Of a stretch of DNA of 8,789 bases, positions 1 through 6,064 are shown piece after piece. The stretch comes from Selenomonas sp. (GTDB lineage: Bacteria > Bacillota_C > Negativicutes > Selenomonadales > Selenomonadaceae). How positions within the stretch are numbered: the stretch's first letter is position 1; each line of letters begins with the position of its first letter. The stretch lies in the NCBI GenBank assembly GCA_017940705.1, contig JAGAYB010000013.1, forward strand, positions 1 to 8,789. Reading direction: 5' to 3'. The notes under the pieces are model-generated. The model was given only the letters and a program-made list of their open reading frames with translations, was not told where the DNA came from and did not search any database. Both the position numbers and the translations under genes were made by a program.

Positions 1-23
1 CGGTGAAGGTAATTGGGCGGTGA
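1..23 (+). CDS. Possible 3' end of an upstream gene (truB-like position), partial
   Basis: One frame is open from the left edge and ends in TGA at 21-23, reading VKVIGR before the stop. Its TGA overlaps the GTG start of ribF as GTGA, the sort of overlap seen in coupled operon genes. In many Firmicutes the gene before ribF is truB (tRNA pseudouridine 55 synthase), so that is the obvious candidate. Six residues are far too few to identify a protein, so both the gene and its name are inferred from gene order only. Confidence 0.3.
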
Positions 24-949
24 ATGGTTTGGAAGTATACAATAAACTGATAGATTTGACAAAAAAATATCCCCGGCTGACGGTGGCTTTAGGGATGTTT
101 GACGGTGTGCATATCGGCCATCAGAGCATTATCCGCCGCGCCGTGGAACTGGCTAAAAAGATTGATGGACGTTCCGTGGTCTTTACCTTCAGCAATCATC
201 CCTTGTCTGTGCTGGCTCCTCAGGCACTGCCGCCCCAGATTGGCAACAATACCCTGCGTGAACAGCGTCTGAAAGAACTCGGCGTGGATATTCTGCTGTC
301 AATTCCCTTTACCAAGGAATTTGCCAGCCGCCGCCCCGAGGAATTTTTGGAGCTTTTGCGCTTAAATCTTGCCCCCTATTATGTGGTGACAGGCCCCAAT
401 TTCACCTTTGGCTACAAGGGCAAGGGCACACAACGTATGCTTTTGCGCTCCGGGCTTGAATACGGCTTTACGGCAGAAATCTGTCCGGCTGTCCTGAGGG
501 ACGGACGGCCTGTGAGCTCCACCCGTATCCGCAAACTGCTGGCTGAGGGCGATTTGCAGACAGCCAGTGATTTTCTGGGCTATCCCTTTACGGTGATAGA
601 ACGGGTCATTCACGGTGATGAACGGGGGCGAGTTATCGGCTTTCCTACGGCCAATCTGGCCATCAGTGAGCAGCGCGTCATGCTGCCCAACGGTGTTTAT
701 GCCGTCGGCGTAAACTATCAGGGAAAGCATTACAACGGCGTGGCCAATATCGGCAACAATCCCACCTTCAAGGGCTGCAACCGCCGCATTGAGGTGAATA
801 TCGAGGCTTTCAGCGCCAATATCTATGATATGCTCATCGCCGTGGAATTTTTGGCCAAGCTGCGCGATGAAGTGAAGTTTGACGGCGTTGAACAACTGGT
901 CAGGCAGATAAAAAAAGATAAGGAAAAGGCAAGGTCCTATTGGCAATAA
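20..949 (+). CDS. ribF: Bifunctional riboflavin kinase / FAD synthetase RibF
   Basis: This cytoplasmic enzyme phosphorylates riboflavin to FMN and adenylylates FMN to FAD, using ATP in both steps. The protein has 309 residues, the usual bacterial RibF length. The N-terminal FMN adenylyltransferase domain (about 20-185) shows the nucleotidyltransferase motif GMFDGVHIGHQ at 25-35, the flavin-side loop GPNFTFGYKGKG at 125-136, and SSTRIRKLL at 166-174. The C-terminal kinase domain (about 186-309) shows GFPTANL at 207-213, GVYAVGV at 225-231, GVANIGNNPTF at 240-250 and the likely catalytic Glu262 in EVNIEAF. The start is GTG at 20: the nearby ATG at 24 is out of frame, and GAAGG at 5-9 can serve as Shine-Dalgarno. 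Asn replaces the more usual Asp in the G-x-D-F-x-F-G loop, a mild variant. The gene is followed immediately by a hairpin terminator, so it is probably the last gene of its operon. Confidence 0.95.
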   Translation: MNGLEVYNKLIDLTKKYPRLTVALGMFDGVHIGHQSIIRRAVELAKKIDGRSVVFTFSNHPLSVLAPQALPPQIGNNTLREQRLKELGVDILLSIPFTKEFASRRPEEFLELLRLNLAPYYVVTGPNFTFGYKGKGTQRMLLRSGLEYGFTAEICPAVLRDGRPVSSTRIRKLLAEGDLQTASDFLGYPFTVIERVIHGDERGRVIGFPTANLAISEQRVMLPNGVYAVGVNYQGKHYNGVANIGNNPTFKGCNRRIEVNIEAFSANIYDMLIAVEFLAKLRDEVKFDGVEQLVRQIKKDKEKARSYWQ

Positions 950-998
950 AAAACACTGTGTAAGCATATCAGCAGGGAGATGCTTACACAGTGTTTTT
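949..998. terminator. Bidirectional hairpin terminator shared by ribF and the recombinase gene
   Basis: This is a perfect 19-bp inverted repeat, with arms at 949-967 and 980-998 and a 12-base loop. The arms begin and end in A/T runs, so either strand reads as a stem followed by a U tract. It begins at the last base of the ribF stop codon, and its right arm contains the first bases of the convergent recombinase stop codon (997-999). It therefore serves as a Rho-independent terminator for both genes. Confidence 0.9.
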
Positions 999-1980
999 AT
1001 TTCGTGTACATGCGGCTAAGCGCGTTGTCCTTAAAGATATTGCCCTGTTCGATGTAGCGGTGTACCATTTTTTCTGATTTGTGCCGTGTCTGGCGCATGA
1101 TGGTCAGAGCGTCAATATCGTGCTGAGCGGCGCTGGTGGCAAAGCCGCGGCGCAGGCTGTGGCCGGCAAACTGCTGAGGGTCAAGACCGGCAAGACCGGC
1201 GTATTTTTTGACAATCAGAGCCACTGACTTGTCAGACAGCTGGGCATTGCGCAGGCTTTGCGCCTTGGTGATGGGGCGAAAGACCGGCCCCTGGCTGATA
1301 CGGGCTGCGTCAAGCCATTTCTTTAGGGCTCGTACGGCGCAGATTTCGGGGTCGGGAGCGTAGGGGATGGCGATATTGGCACCATGTCCGAGCTGGTCAC
1401 CCTTTGACTGGGGAACAAAGATGATCAGCCCCTGAGGGGAGAAGGTGAGTTCCTCAGCTTGAATGCGCACGAGTTCTGAACGGCGGAAGGCACCGGCAAA
1501 GCCCAGATAGATGAGCGCCTTGTCACGCAGGCCGGTCATATTTTCTTCGTCAAAGCAGTCAGCCAGCAGGTACAGGGTTTCCATGAGAATCGGGGACTTG
1601 CCCCGTTGAAACGTGCCTTTCTCCCGGCGGATGGCTGCCATGGCTGCGCGTACCATGCCGTCCTTGGCAGGATTGTTTTTGCCATAGCCTGCGGCAATAT
1701 GGTTTTCGGAAATGGCGGTAATGCGGCGCGCCACCGTATTGGCCTTGGCATCATCAGCCAAATCGTTTATGTAATTGACAATGGTCTCCGGGGTCGTGGG
1801 CAGGTCGCGTTCCCCGTGGTATTGACACCAGTCGGCAAAATCGCTCCAGTCGCAGGCGTAGGCTTTCAGGGTGTTGTCAGCCTTGGCTTTTTCCAGACGG
1901 CGCTTGGCTTTGGCTGACAGCCGCTGATTGCTGGTGATACGCTGGTTTTTGACCAGCATGAAATTATCTTTAGTGTTCAT
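997..1980 (-). CDS. Tyrosine recombinase / site-specific integrase (XerC/D-like fold)
   Basis: This is a DNA strand-exchange enzyme of the phage-integrase family that makes a 3'-phosphotyrosine intermediate at paired recombination sites. With the ATG at 1980 it has 327 residues. The N-terminal half (about 25-125) looks like a core-binding SAM-like domain, with NTLKAYACDWSDFADWC at 36-52. The catalytic domain has every expected residue: R166 in FRRSEL, K183 in QSKGDQ, H274 and R277 in GHSLRRG, H300 in RHKSEK and the nucleophile Y309 in HRYIE. It should therefore be active. An in-frame ATG at 2040 would add 20 residues, but that stretch abuts the rpmB terminator and contains this gene's likely promoter. 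AAAGGA lies about 9 bases before the ATG at 1980. The gene lies alone between ribF and rpmB with no excisionase, phage or transposon genes beside it. Its base composition resembles its neighbours, and its target is unknown. Some annotations may use the longer start. Confidence 0.88.
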   Translation of the reverse strand: MNTKDNFMLVKNQRITSNQRLSAKAKRRLEKAKADNTLKAYACDWSDFADWCQYHGERDLPTTPETIVNYINDLADDAKANTVARRITAISENHIAAGYGKNNPAKDGMVRAAMAAIRREKGTFQRGKSPILMETLYLLADCFDEENMTGLRDKALIYLGFAGAFRRSELVRIQAEELTFSPQGLIIFVPQSKGDQLGHGANIAIPYAPDPEICAVRALKKWLDAARISQGPVFRPITKAQSLRNAQLSDKSVALIVKKYAGLAGLDPQQFAGHSLRRGFATSAAQHDIDALTIMRQTRHKSEKMVHRYIEQGNIFKDNALSRMYTK

Positions 1981-2010
1981 AGCCTTTCGTCCTTTGCAAA
2001 ATATATTCTT

Positions 2011-2040
2011 ATCATACAACATTTTTCTGCTTAAAGCCAA
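2011..2040 (-). promoter_or_regulatory. Probable SigA-type promoter of the recombinase gene
   Basis: Read on the minus strand, TTGGCT at 2040-2035 is followed after 18 bases by TATGAT at 2016-2011, about 30 bases before the chosen start codon. The -35 is weak (TTG conserved) and the -10 has five of six consensus bases. Its location inside the longer ORF version argues for the downstream start at 1980. It is a motif match only. Confidence 0.45.
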
Positions 2041-2078
2041 TAAAATAACCCTACCGCAACTGCGATAGGGTTATTTTA
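2041..2078 (-). terminator. rpmB hairpin terminator
   Basis: Arms at 2041-2057 and 2062-2078 form a 17-bp stem with one mismatch (C opposite A) around the loop AACT. On the minus strand the stem ends in ATTTTATT, a U-rich tail, and lies 36 bases past the rpmB stop codon. It separates rpmB from the recombinase gene on the same strand. The A/T ends are symmetric, so it could also work in the other direction, but no + strand gene reaches it. Confidence 0.82.
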
Positions 2079-2113
2079 TGATATATCAGCTTTTGGTGAT
2101 ATTTATGCGCAAA

Positions 2114-2305
2114 TTAAAGGGCACGCTGAACCTTACCAGAACGCAGGCAGCGCGTGCAGACGTTTACACGTTTTACTTCGCCTTCAACAACAGCGCGTAC
2201 ACGCTGAATGTTCGGCTTCCAGGTACGTCTGGTCTTCAGGTGGGAATGGCTGACATTGTTGCCAGACAGTTCACCTTTTGCGCAGATTTCGCAAACACTT
2301 GCCAT
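2114..2305 (-). CDS. rpmB: 50S ribosomal protein L28
   Basis: L28 is a small structural protein of the large ribosomal subunit. The product is 63 residues, the normal size for the short bacterial form. It begins MASVCEICAKGELSGNNVSHS, matching the L28 N-terminus, and has KTRRTWKPNIQRVR in the middle and VNVCTRCLRSGKV near the end. The CxxC pairs (C5/C8 and the CTRC near residue 50) form a zinc-ribbon arrangement, so this is the zinc-binding paralogue type. A strong AAGGAGG at 2320-2314 sits 8 bases before the ATG, as expected for a highly expressed ribosomal gene. It is monocistronic, with its own promoter and terminator, and divergent from the decarboxylase gene. Confidence 0.97.
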   Translation of the reverse strand: MASVCEICAKGELSGNNVSHSHLKTRRTWKPNIQRVRAVVEGEVKRVNVCTRCLRSGKVQRAL

Positions 2306-2360
2306 GTGTTACACCTCCTTAACCTGTGGGAGACTACTGCTCCTAACACACAATAATGGT

Positions 2361-2389
2361 ATTTTAGCACAAAAAGGAGGGGGGTGCAA
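2361..2389 (-). promoter_or_regulatory. rpmB promoter, extended -10 SigA type
   Basis: On the minus strand TTGCAC (2389-2384) is followed after exactly 17 bases by TAAAAT (2366-2361). TG at 2369-2368 gives an extended -10 (TGCTAAAAT). Transcription would begin near 2354, leaving a leader of roughly 50 bases that contains the strong ribosome binding site. Spacing and motif quality fit a constitutive ribosomal-protein promoter. Confidence 0.75.
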
Positions 2390-2454
2390 GTATTTTTACT
2401 TGACAGGGCGAAAATCTTTCCCGGAATCTTGCAGAAGTTGCAGGGAATGAGGAA

Positions 2455-2509
2455 AAATAAGCCATTATTATCAATTTATATTGTATAATGGCTTTATTTA
2501 TATTAAAAT
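2455..2509 (+). promoter_or_regulatory. Probable promoter region of the lysine decarboxylase operon, with inverted repeat
   Basis: This A/T-rich stretch has two candidate -10 boxes. TATAAT at 2484-2489 is perfect but lacks a good -35. TAAAAT at 2504-2509 has TTGTAT at 2481-2486 exactly 17 bases upstream. An inverted repeat, AGCCATTAT at 2460-2468 and ATAATGGCT at 2485-2493, overlaps the first -10 and the -35 of the second. It extends outward with one bulged base. This could be an operator or simply a weak hairpin. The rest of the intergenic region (2306-2568) holds the rpmB promoter and leader and shows no other recognisable element. Confidence 0.5.
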
Positions 2510-2568
2510 ACGACTATGGGATGAGGTCAGGTACTAAATCCTAAATTCAATATGGAATGGGTTGTGTT

Positions 2569-3750
2569 ATGAAAAATTTCAGATTAACCGAAAAAGAAAT
2601 GAATACGCTGGCTGAGCGTTATCCGACACCGTTTTTGGTGGCTTCGCTGGACAAAGTTGAGGAAAACTACCAGTTTATGCGCCGCCATCTGCCAAGGGCA
2701 GGCGTGTTTTACGCGATGAAGGCCAATCCGACACCTCAGGTGCTGCAAAAGCTGGCAGCCCTTGGCTCCCACTTCGATGTGGCTTCTGCCGGGGAAATGG
2801 AGATACTCCATGAGCTGGGGATTGGCGGAGAACAGATGATTTATGCCAATCCGGTAAAGGACAGGGCAGGCCTTAAAGCTGCTGCGGCTTTTGGTGTGCG
2901 CCGCTTTACCTTTGATGATGAATCGGAAATAGATAAGATGGCTGCGGCTGTGCCCAGCGCTGATGTGCTGGTGCGTATTGCGGTGCGCAATAACAAGGCC
3001 CTGGTCGATTTGAATACAAAATTCGGCGCTCCGGCAGAGGAGGCGCTGGAGCTTTTGCAAAAGGCGCAGGCTGCCGGCCTGCATGCCATGGGCATCTGCT
3101 TCCATGTGGGCAGTCAGTCCCTGTCAACGGCAGCCTATGAAGAGGCGCTGCTGGTGGCGCGCAAGCTGTTTGACAACGCTGAGGAACTGGGCATGCACCT
3201 GACGGACCTTGACATCGGCGGCGGTTTTCCTGTCCCCGATGCTGATGGGCTGAATGTGGATTTGGCCGCGATGATGGAGTCCATCAACAGGCAGATTGAC
3301 CGCCTGTTCCCCGATACGGCTGTGTGGACGGAACCGGGCCGCTATATGTGCGGTACGGCGGTGAACCTCGTCACCAGCGTTATCGGGACAAAGAACCGGG
3401 GAGAAAAGCCTTGGTACATTCTCGATGAAGGTATTTACGGCTGCTTTTCCGGCATTATGTATGACCATTGGACATATCCGCTGCATTGCTTCGGCAAGGG
3501 AAAGAAAAGCCCGGCAACTTTTGGCGGCCCGAGCTGTGACGGCATAGACGTGCTCTATCGTGACTTTATGGCGCCGAAACTTAAAATCGGTGACAAGGTG
3601 CTGGTCACGGAAATGGGCGCTTATACCAGCGTCAGCGCTACGCGCTTCAACGGTTTTTATCTGGCGCCGACGATTATCTTTGAAGAACAGCCGGAATACG
3701 CTGACCGCCTGCATAGTGATGATGACCAGGCAGATAAGGCGGCGGTATGA
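2569..3750 (+). CDS. ldc: Lysine/ornithine decarboxylase (PLP, alanine-racemase fold)
   Basis: This PLP enzyme decarboxylates L-lysine to cadaverine and probably L-ornithine to putrescine in the cytoplasm. The 393-residue protein closely matches my memory of the Selenomonas ruminantium enzyme. Visible sites are the PLP lysine K51 in FYAMKANPTP, H179 in HVGSQS, the glycine loop GGGFP at 217-221, EPGRYMCG from 255, the active-site C323-D324 in PSCDGIDVLY, and Y352. A44, G45, V46, P54 and S322, reported as lysine-preference determinants in S. ruminantium, are all present. Diaminopimelate decarboxylase is therefore unlikely. In Selenomonas, cadaverine is attached to peptidoglycan and holds the outer membrane. 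An ATG at 2557 would add four residues (MGCV), but the ATG at 2569 gives the family length and has TGGAATGGG upstream; the Shine-Dalgarno is weak for either. It overlaps the next ORF by ATGA. The S. ruminantium enzyme is known to be controlled by an antizyme-like protein; none is recognisable here. Confidence 0.93.
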   Translation: MKNFRLTEKEMNTLAERYPTPFLVASLDKVEENYQFMRRHLPRAGVFYAMKANPTPQVLQKLAALGSHFDVASAGEMEILHELGIGGEQMIYANPVKDRAGLKAAAAFGVRRFTFDDESEIDKMAAAVPSADVLVRIAVRNNKALVDLNTKFGAPAEEALELLQKAQAAGLHAMGICFHVGSQSLSTAAYEEALLVARKLFDNAEELGMHLTDLDIGGGFPVPDADGLNVDLAAMMESINRQIDRLFPDTAVWTEPGRYMCGTAVNLVTSVIGTKNRGEKPWYILDEGIYGCFSGIMYDHWTYPLHCFGKGKKSPATFGGPSCDGIDVLYRDFMAPKLKIGDKVLVTEMGAYTSVSATRFNGFYLAPTIIFEEQPEYADRLHSDDDQADKAAV

Positions 3751-3935
3751 TGGACATAGCAGAGATAAAGCACATGCTCTTTCATGCCCTGACGGAAGAA
3801 GCCTTAGAGGAAAGACTGGACAAGGCCAAATCCCAGCAGGAGGTTTACGCAATCTTGCAGGAGCTTGACTACTTCACGCTGACCATGGAAGAGTTTCAGC
3901 AGGGGATAGCTGCTATGCAGGGTGAGCAGGAATAA
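3747..3935 (+). CDS. Unrecognised 62-residue protein translationally coupled to ldc
   Basis: I do not recognise this gene. The ATG at 3747 overlaps the ldc stop codon (ATGATG; the second ATG at 3750 is also possible). AAGG at 3736-3739 lies 7 bases before the first ATG. The protein is small, acidic, soluble and probably all-helical, with no membrane segment, no signal peptide and no cysteine. The pattern EEALEERLDKAKSQQEVYAI, then a Leu/Tyr/Phe stretch, then TMEEFQQGIAAM resembles Nif11-like small helical domains, but this is a loose impression. The tight overlap and shared terminator mean it is made together with the decarboxylase, which suggests, without showing it, an accessory or regulatory role in polyamine synthesis. 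It could also be an unrelated passenger. Confidence 0.75.
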   Translation: MMDIAEIKHMLFHALTEEALEERLDKAKSQQEVYAILQELDYFTLTMEEFQQGIAAMQGEQE

Positions 3936-3950
3936 TTGCATATTTTTGAA

Positions 3951-3979
3951 GTCGTCCTCGCAGGAGGGCGGCTTTTTTT
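3951..3979 (+). terminator. Rho-independent terminator of the ldc operon
   Basis: A 9-bp stem (3951-3959 with 3964-3972, including two G-U pairs) closes a GCAG loop and is followed by seven T residues at 3973-3979. It starts 15 bases after the small ORF stop and isolates the ldc operon from the hydrogenase operon. Confidence 0.93.
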
Positions 3980-3989
3980 GCTATAGCCC

Positions 3990-4018
3990 TTTTCAGCGTC
4001 CGGCGTTTGGAGTATAAT
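3990..4018 (+). promoter_or_regulatory. Probable SigA-type promoter of the hyf operon
   Basis: A perfect TATAAT at 4013-4018 has TTTTCA (4 of 6 consensus bases) at 3990-3995, exactly 17 bases upstream. A start near 4025 would leave a leader of about 38 bases, ending in GGGAGG (4052-4057) 5 bases before the hyfB ATG. It lies directly after the ldc terminator, so the hydrogenase operon appears to begin here. I saw no clear sigma-54, FhlA or FNR-type site. Confidence 0.65.
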
Positions 4019-4062
4019 AGCGAAGTTACTGCATTTATTATATAGAATTTTGGGAGGCAGGT

Positions 4063-6063
4063 ATGGAATTATTGATTGCAGCTCTGGGGCTTTATGCTTT
4101 GGGCACACTGGCGATTATCTGGCCCAAAGGTTTAGAACTTGCCGCACACTATACGGCCATGGGACTGGCAGCGGGTGCCAGTCTGCTGGTGTTGGCGGTG
4201 GCGTGTCAGTTTTTGAGCCTGGCAGGCTGGGGAATGCCTATTTATAATGATACAATCTGGCAGCTGGGACGGTATTCGCTGGCTGTGGACAGCTGGAGCG
4301 CGGCCTTTTTGCTGATTATCGGCTTGTCGGGGGCGGCGGTCAGCATTTACGGTATCGGTTACGGCCGCGGCTACCTGGGCAGCCGCATCCGGCAGCTGGC
4401 AGGGCTTTGGAACCTGTTTATCGGTTCCATGGTGCTGGTGGTGCTGGCCGGTGATGCCTTTACCTTTATTCTCGCTTGGGAAGTCATGGCGTTGGTTTCC
4501 TTTTTGCTGGTAAATCACGAGAGCGAGAAAAAACAGGTCGTGCATGCGGCGTACCAGTATATGGTCATGACACATATCGGTACGGCGGCTATCTTAATTG
4601 CCTTCTATATCTTAGGCAGTGGGGCAGAAAGTTTTGCTTTTAAAGATTTGGCGCATAGCAATTTGCCCCTGCATTTGCAGCATCTGGCCTTTGCCTGCGC
4701 TTTTATCGGCTTTGCCTTAAAGTCCGGGCTGATGCCGCTGCATGTGTGGCTGCCCAATGCTCATCCGGCAGCGCCCAGCCATGTGTCGGCGTTGATGAGC
4801 GGTGTTATGCTGAAAGTGGCTGTGTACGGGTTTGGCCGGTTTGTCTTTGAATTCATCGGCAGCGAGGTGCTGGCCTATGGCCTCATCGTCATGGTCATTG
4901 GCCTGTTGTCGGCTTTTCTGGGGGTATTGTACGCCTCTATGGAAAAGGATATGAAGCGTATTCTGGCCTATTCCTCTGTGGAGAACATGGGCATTATTTT
5001 CTCTGCTTTTGGCTGCGGCATGGTATTGACAGCTATGGGACACAATGGGCTGGCTATGGTCGCCTTTACGGCGGTGCTGGTACATTCTGTGGCGCACAGC
5101 CTGATGAAATGCCTGCTCTTTATGAGCGCCGGTTCTGTAATGCACGCTACAGGCACGCGCAATGTGGAAATGCTGGGTGCCCTGGCGGATAAAATGCCAT
5201 GGACGGCGGCCTTCACCTTGGTGGGCTCTTTGTCACTTGCTTCCCTGCCCTTTACGGCAGGGCTGGTCGGTGAATGGCTGGTGCTGCAGAGCATGATGAC
5301 GCTGGCTTTTCAGGCCGGCTCCACGGAATTGCGCCTGCTGGTCATTTTTGCCTTTGTGCTGCTTGGTCTGACAGGGGCTTTGGCGCTTGGCTGTTTTGTA
5401 AGGCTCTACGGTGTTGCCTTTTTGGGACGCCGCCGTTCCGGCCTTGTCCTAAAGGCACATGAAATGCCCTTTTCCATGCTGCTGGGCATGGGGATTGAGG
5501 CGGTGACCATTATCGTGGTGGGGATTATGCCTGCACCGCTGGTCGGGATGCTGCGCACGGTGCTGACCGGTGACAGCGAATCGCTGCCTGGCGGTGATTT
5601 CCTGAGCATCTGGTGGGACGGCGGCCAGTCGGTTGCTGTGTTCAGCCCATGGCTGCTTATGCTGTTGGCAGGTGTATTGCTTGTTCTGCTCAGCACCAGC
5701 CTGCTCAGCCGGAAGATTGTGGTCACGCAGGATGTTACATGGAACTGTGGTACAGAACCTACACGGCGCCAGCAGTATACGGCGACAGGCTTTTCCAAGC
5801 CGCTGCGCCGGGCGTTTGATTTCATTTTGAAACCGCGCCGGGAGCGTATTTTCCTGCAGAGGGAACACGCTTATTTCGGGCGCAGGCTGCAGTACAACCT
5901 GCAGATTCCCGACCAGTTTACGGACAGGCTTTACCGCCCGGTGGAGCATATTATGATACGCAGCGCGGAGTTTTTGCGCAAGCTGCAGCAGGGCAGTGTA
6001 AGGCTGTATATCGGCTACACGATGCTGGCGATGGTGGCAGTTCTTCTTTGGGGGGCGATGTGA
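4063..6063 (+). CDS. hyfB: Hydrogenase-4 component B, antiporter-like membrane subunit
   Basis: This is a large inner-membrane subunit of a hydrogenase-4/formate-hydrogenlyase-type [NiFe]-hydrogenase, of the NuoL/NuoM/Mrp antiporter family thought to carry protons or sodium ions. It has 666 residues, close to the usual HyfB size of about 670, and is dominated by hydrophobic helices. Family residues are visible: E140 in AWEVMAL, K220 in the block KSGLMPLHVWLPNAHP from 220, K251 in MLKVAVYG, DMKRILAYSSVEN at 296-308, H345 and K349 in AHSLMK, and E404 in GLVGEWLVL. The C-terminal extension has WNCGTEPTRRQQYTATGFSKP from 560, typical of HyfB/HycC and not of NuoL, with a last hydrophobic helix near 648-664. 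GGGAGG precedes the ATG by 5 bases. It is the first gene of the operon and no hyfA-like ferredoxin gene precedes it. Its stop is one base before hyfC. Confidence 0.93.
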   Translation: MELLIAALGLYALGTLAIIWPKGLELAAHYTAMGLAAGASLLVLAVACQFLSLAGWGMPIYNDTIWQLGRYSLAVDSWSAAFLLIIGLSGAAVSIYGIGYGRGYLGSRIRQLAGLWNLFIGSMVLVVLAGDAFTFILAWEVMALVSFLLVNHESEKKQVVHAAYQYMVMTHIGTAAILIAFYILGSGAESFAFKDLAHSNLPLHLQHLAFACAFIGFALKSGLMPLHVWLPNAHPAAPSHVSALMSGVMLKVAVYGFGRFVFEFIGSEVLAYGLIVMVIGLLSAFLGVLYASMEKDMKRILAYSSVENMGIIFSAFGCGMVLTAMGHNGLAMVAFTAVLVHSVAHSLMKCLLFMSAGSVMHATGTRNVEMLGALADKMPWTAAFTLVGSLSLASLPFTAGLVGEWLVLQSMMTLAFQAGSTELRLLVIFAFVLLGLTGALALGCFVRLYGVAFLGRRRSGLVLKAHEMPFSMLLGMGIEAVTIIVVGIMPAPLVGMLRTVLTGDSESLPGGDFLSIWWDGGQSVAVFSPWLLMLLAGVLLVLLSTSLLSRKIVVTQDVTWNCGTEPTRRQQYTATGFSKPLRRAFDFILKPRRERIFLQREHAYFGRRLQYNLQIPDQFTDRLYRPVEHIMIRSAEFLRKLQQGSVRLYIGYTMLAMVAVLLWGAM

Positions 6064-6064
6064 T

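Noticed and set aside
949..998. Inverted repeat next to a recombinase gene as a possible recombination or attachment site
   Set aside because: Arms of 19 bp with a 12-base loop and A/T tails at both gene ends fit a bidirectional terminator. Core sites of tyrosine recombinases usually have shorter arms and a 6-8 base spacer, and I saw no second copy in the window.
1981..2040. N-terminal 20-residue extension of the recombinase (start at 2040)
   Set aside because: It would place the start against the rpmB terminator and within the likely promoter. The ATG at 1980 has an upstream AAAGGA at good spacing.
2078..2356. 92-residue + strand ORF across rpmB
   Set aside because: It lies wholly over the antisense of rpmB and its leader, has no ribosome binding site and resembles no protein I know.
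2400..2428. Perfect TTGACA (2400-2405) as a promoter for a + strand transcript
   Set aside because: No acceptable -10 lies 16-18 bases downstream (GGAATC or GAATCT), and it is too far from the ldc start.
2584..3852. Several long minus-strand ORFs opposite ldc and similar ones opposite the hyf genes
   Set aside because: They are mirror frames of high-GC coding sequence with no ribosome binding sites. Their translations are Arg/His/Pro/Gln-rich and not protein-like.
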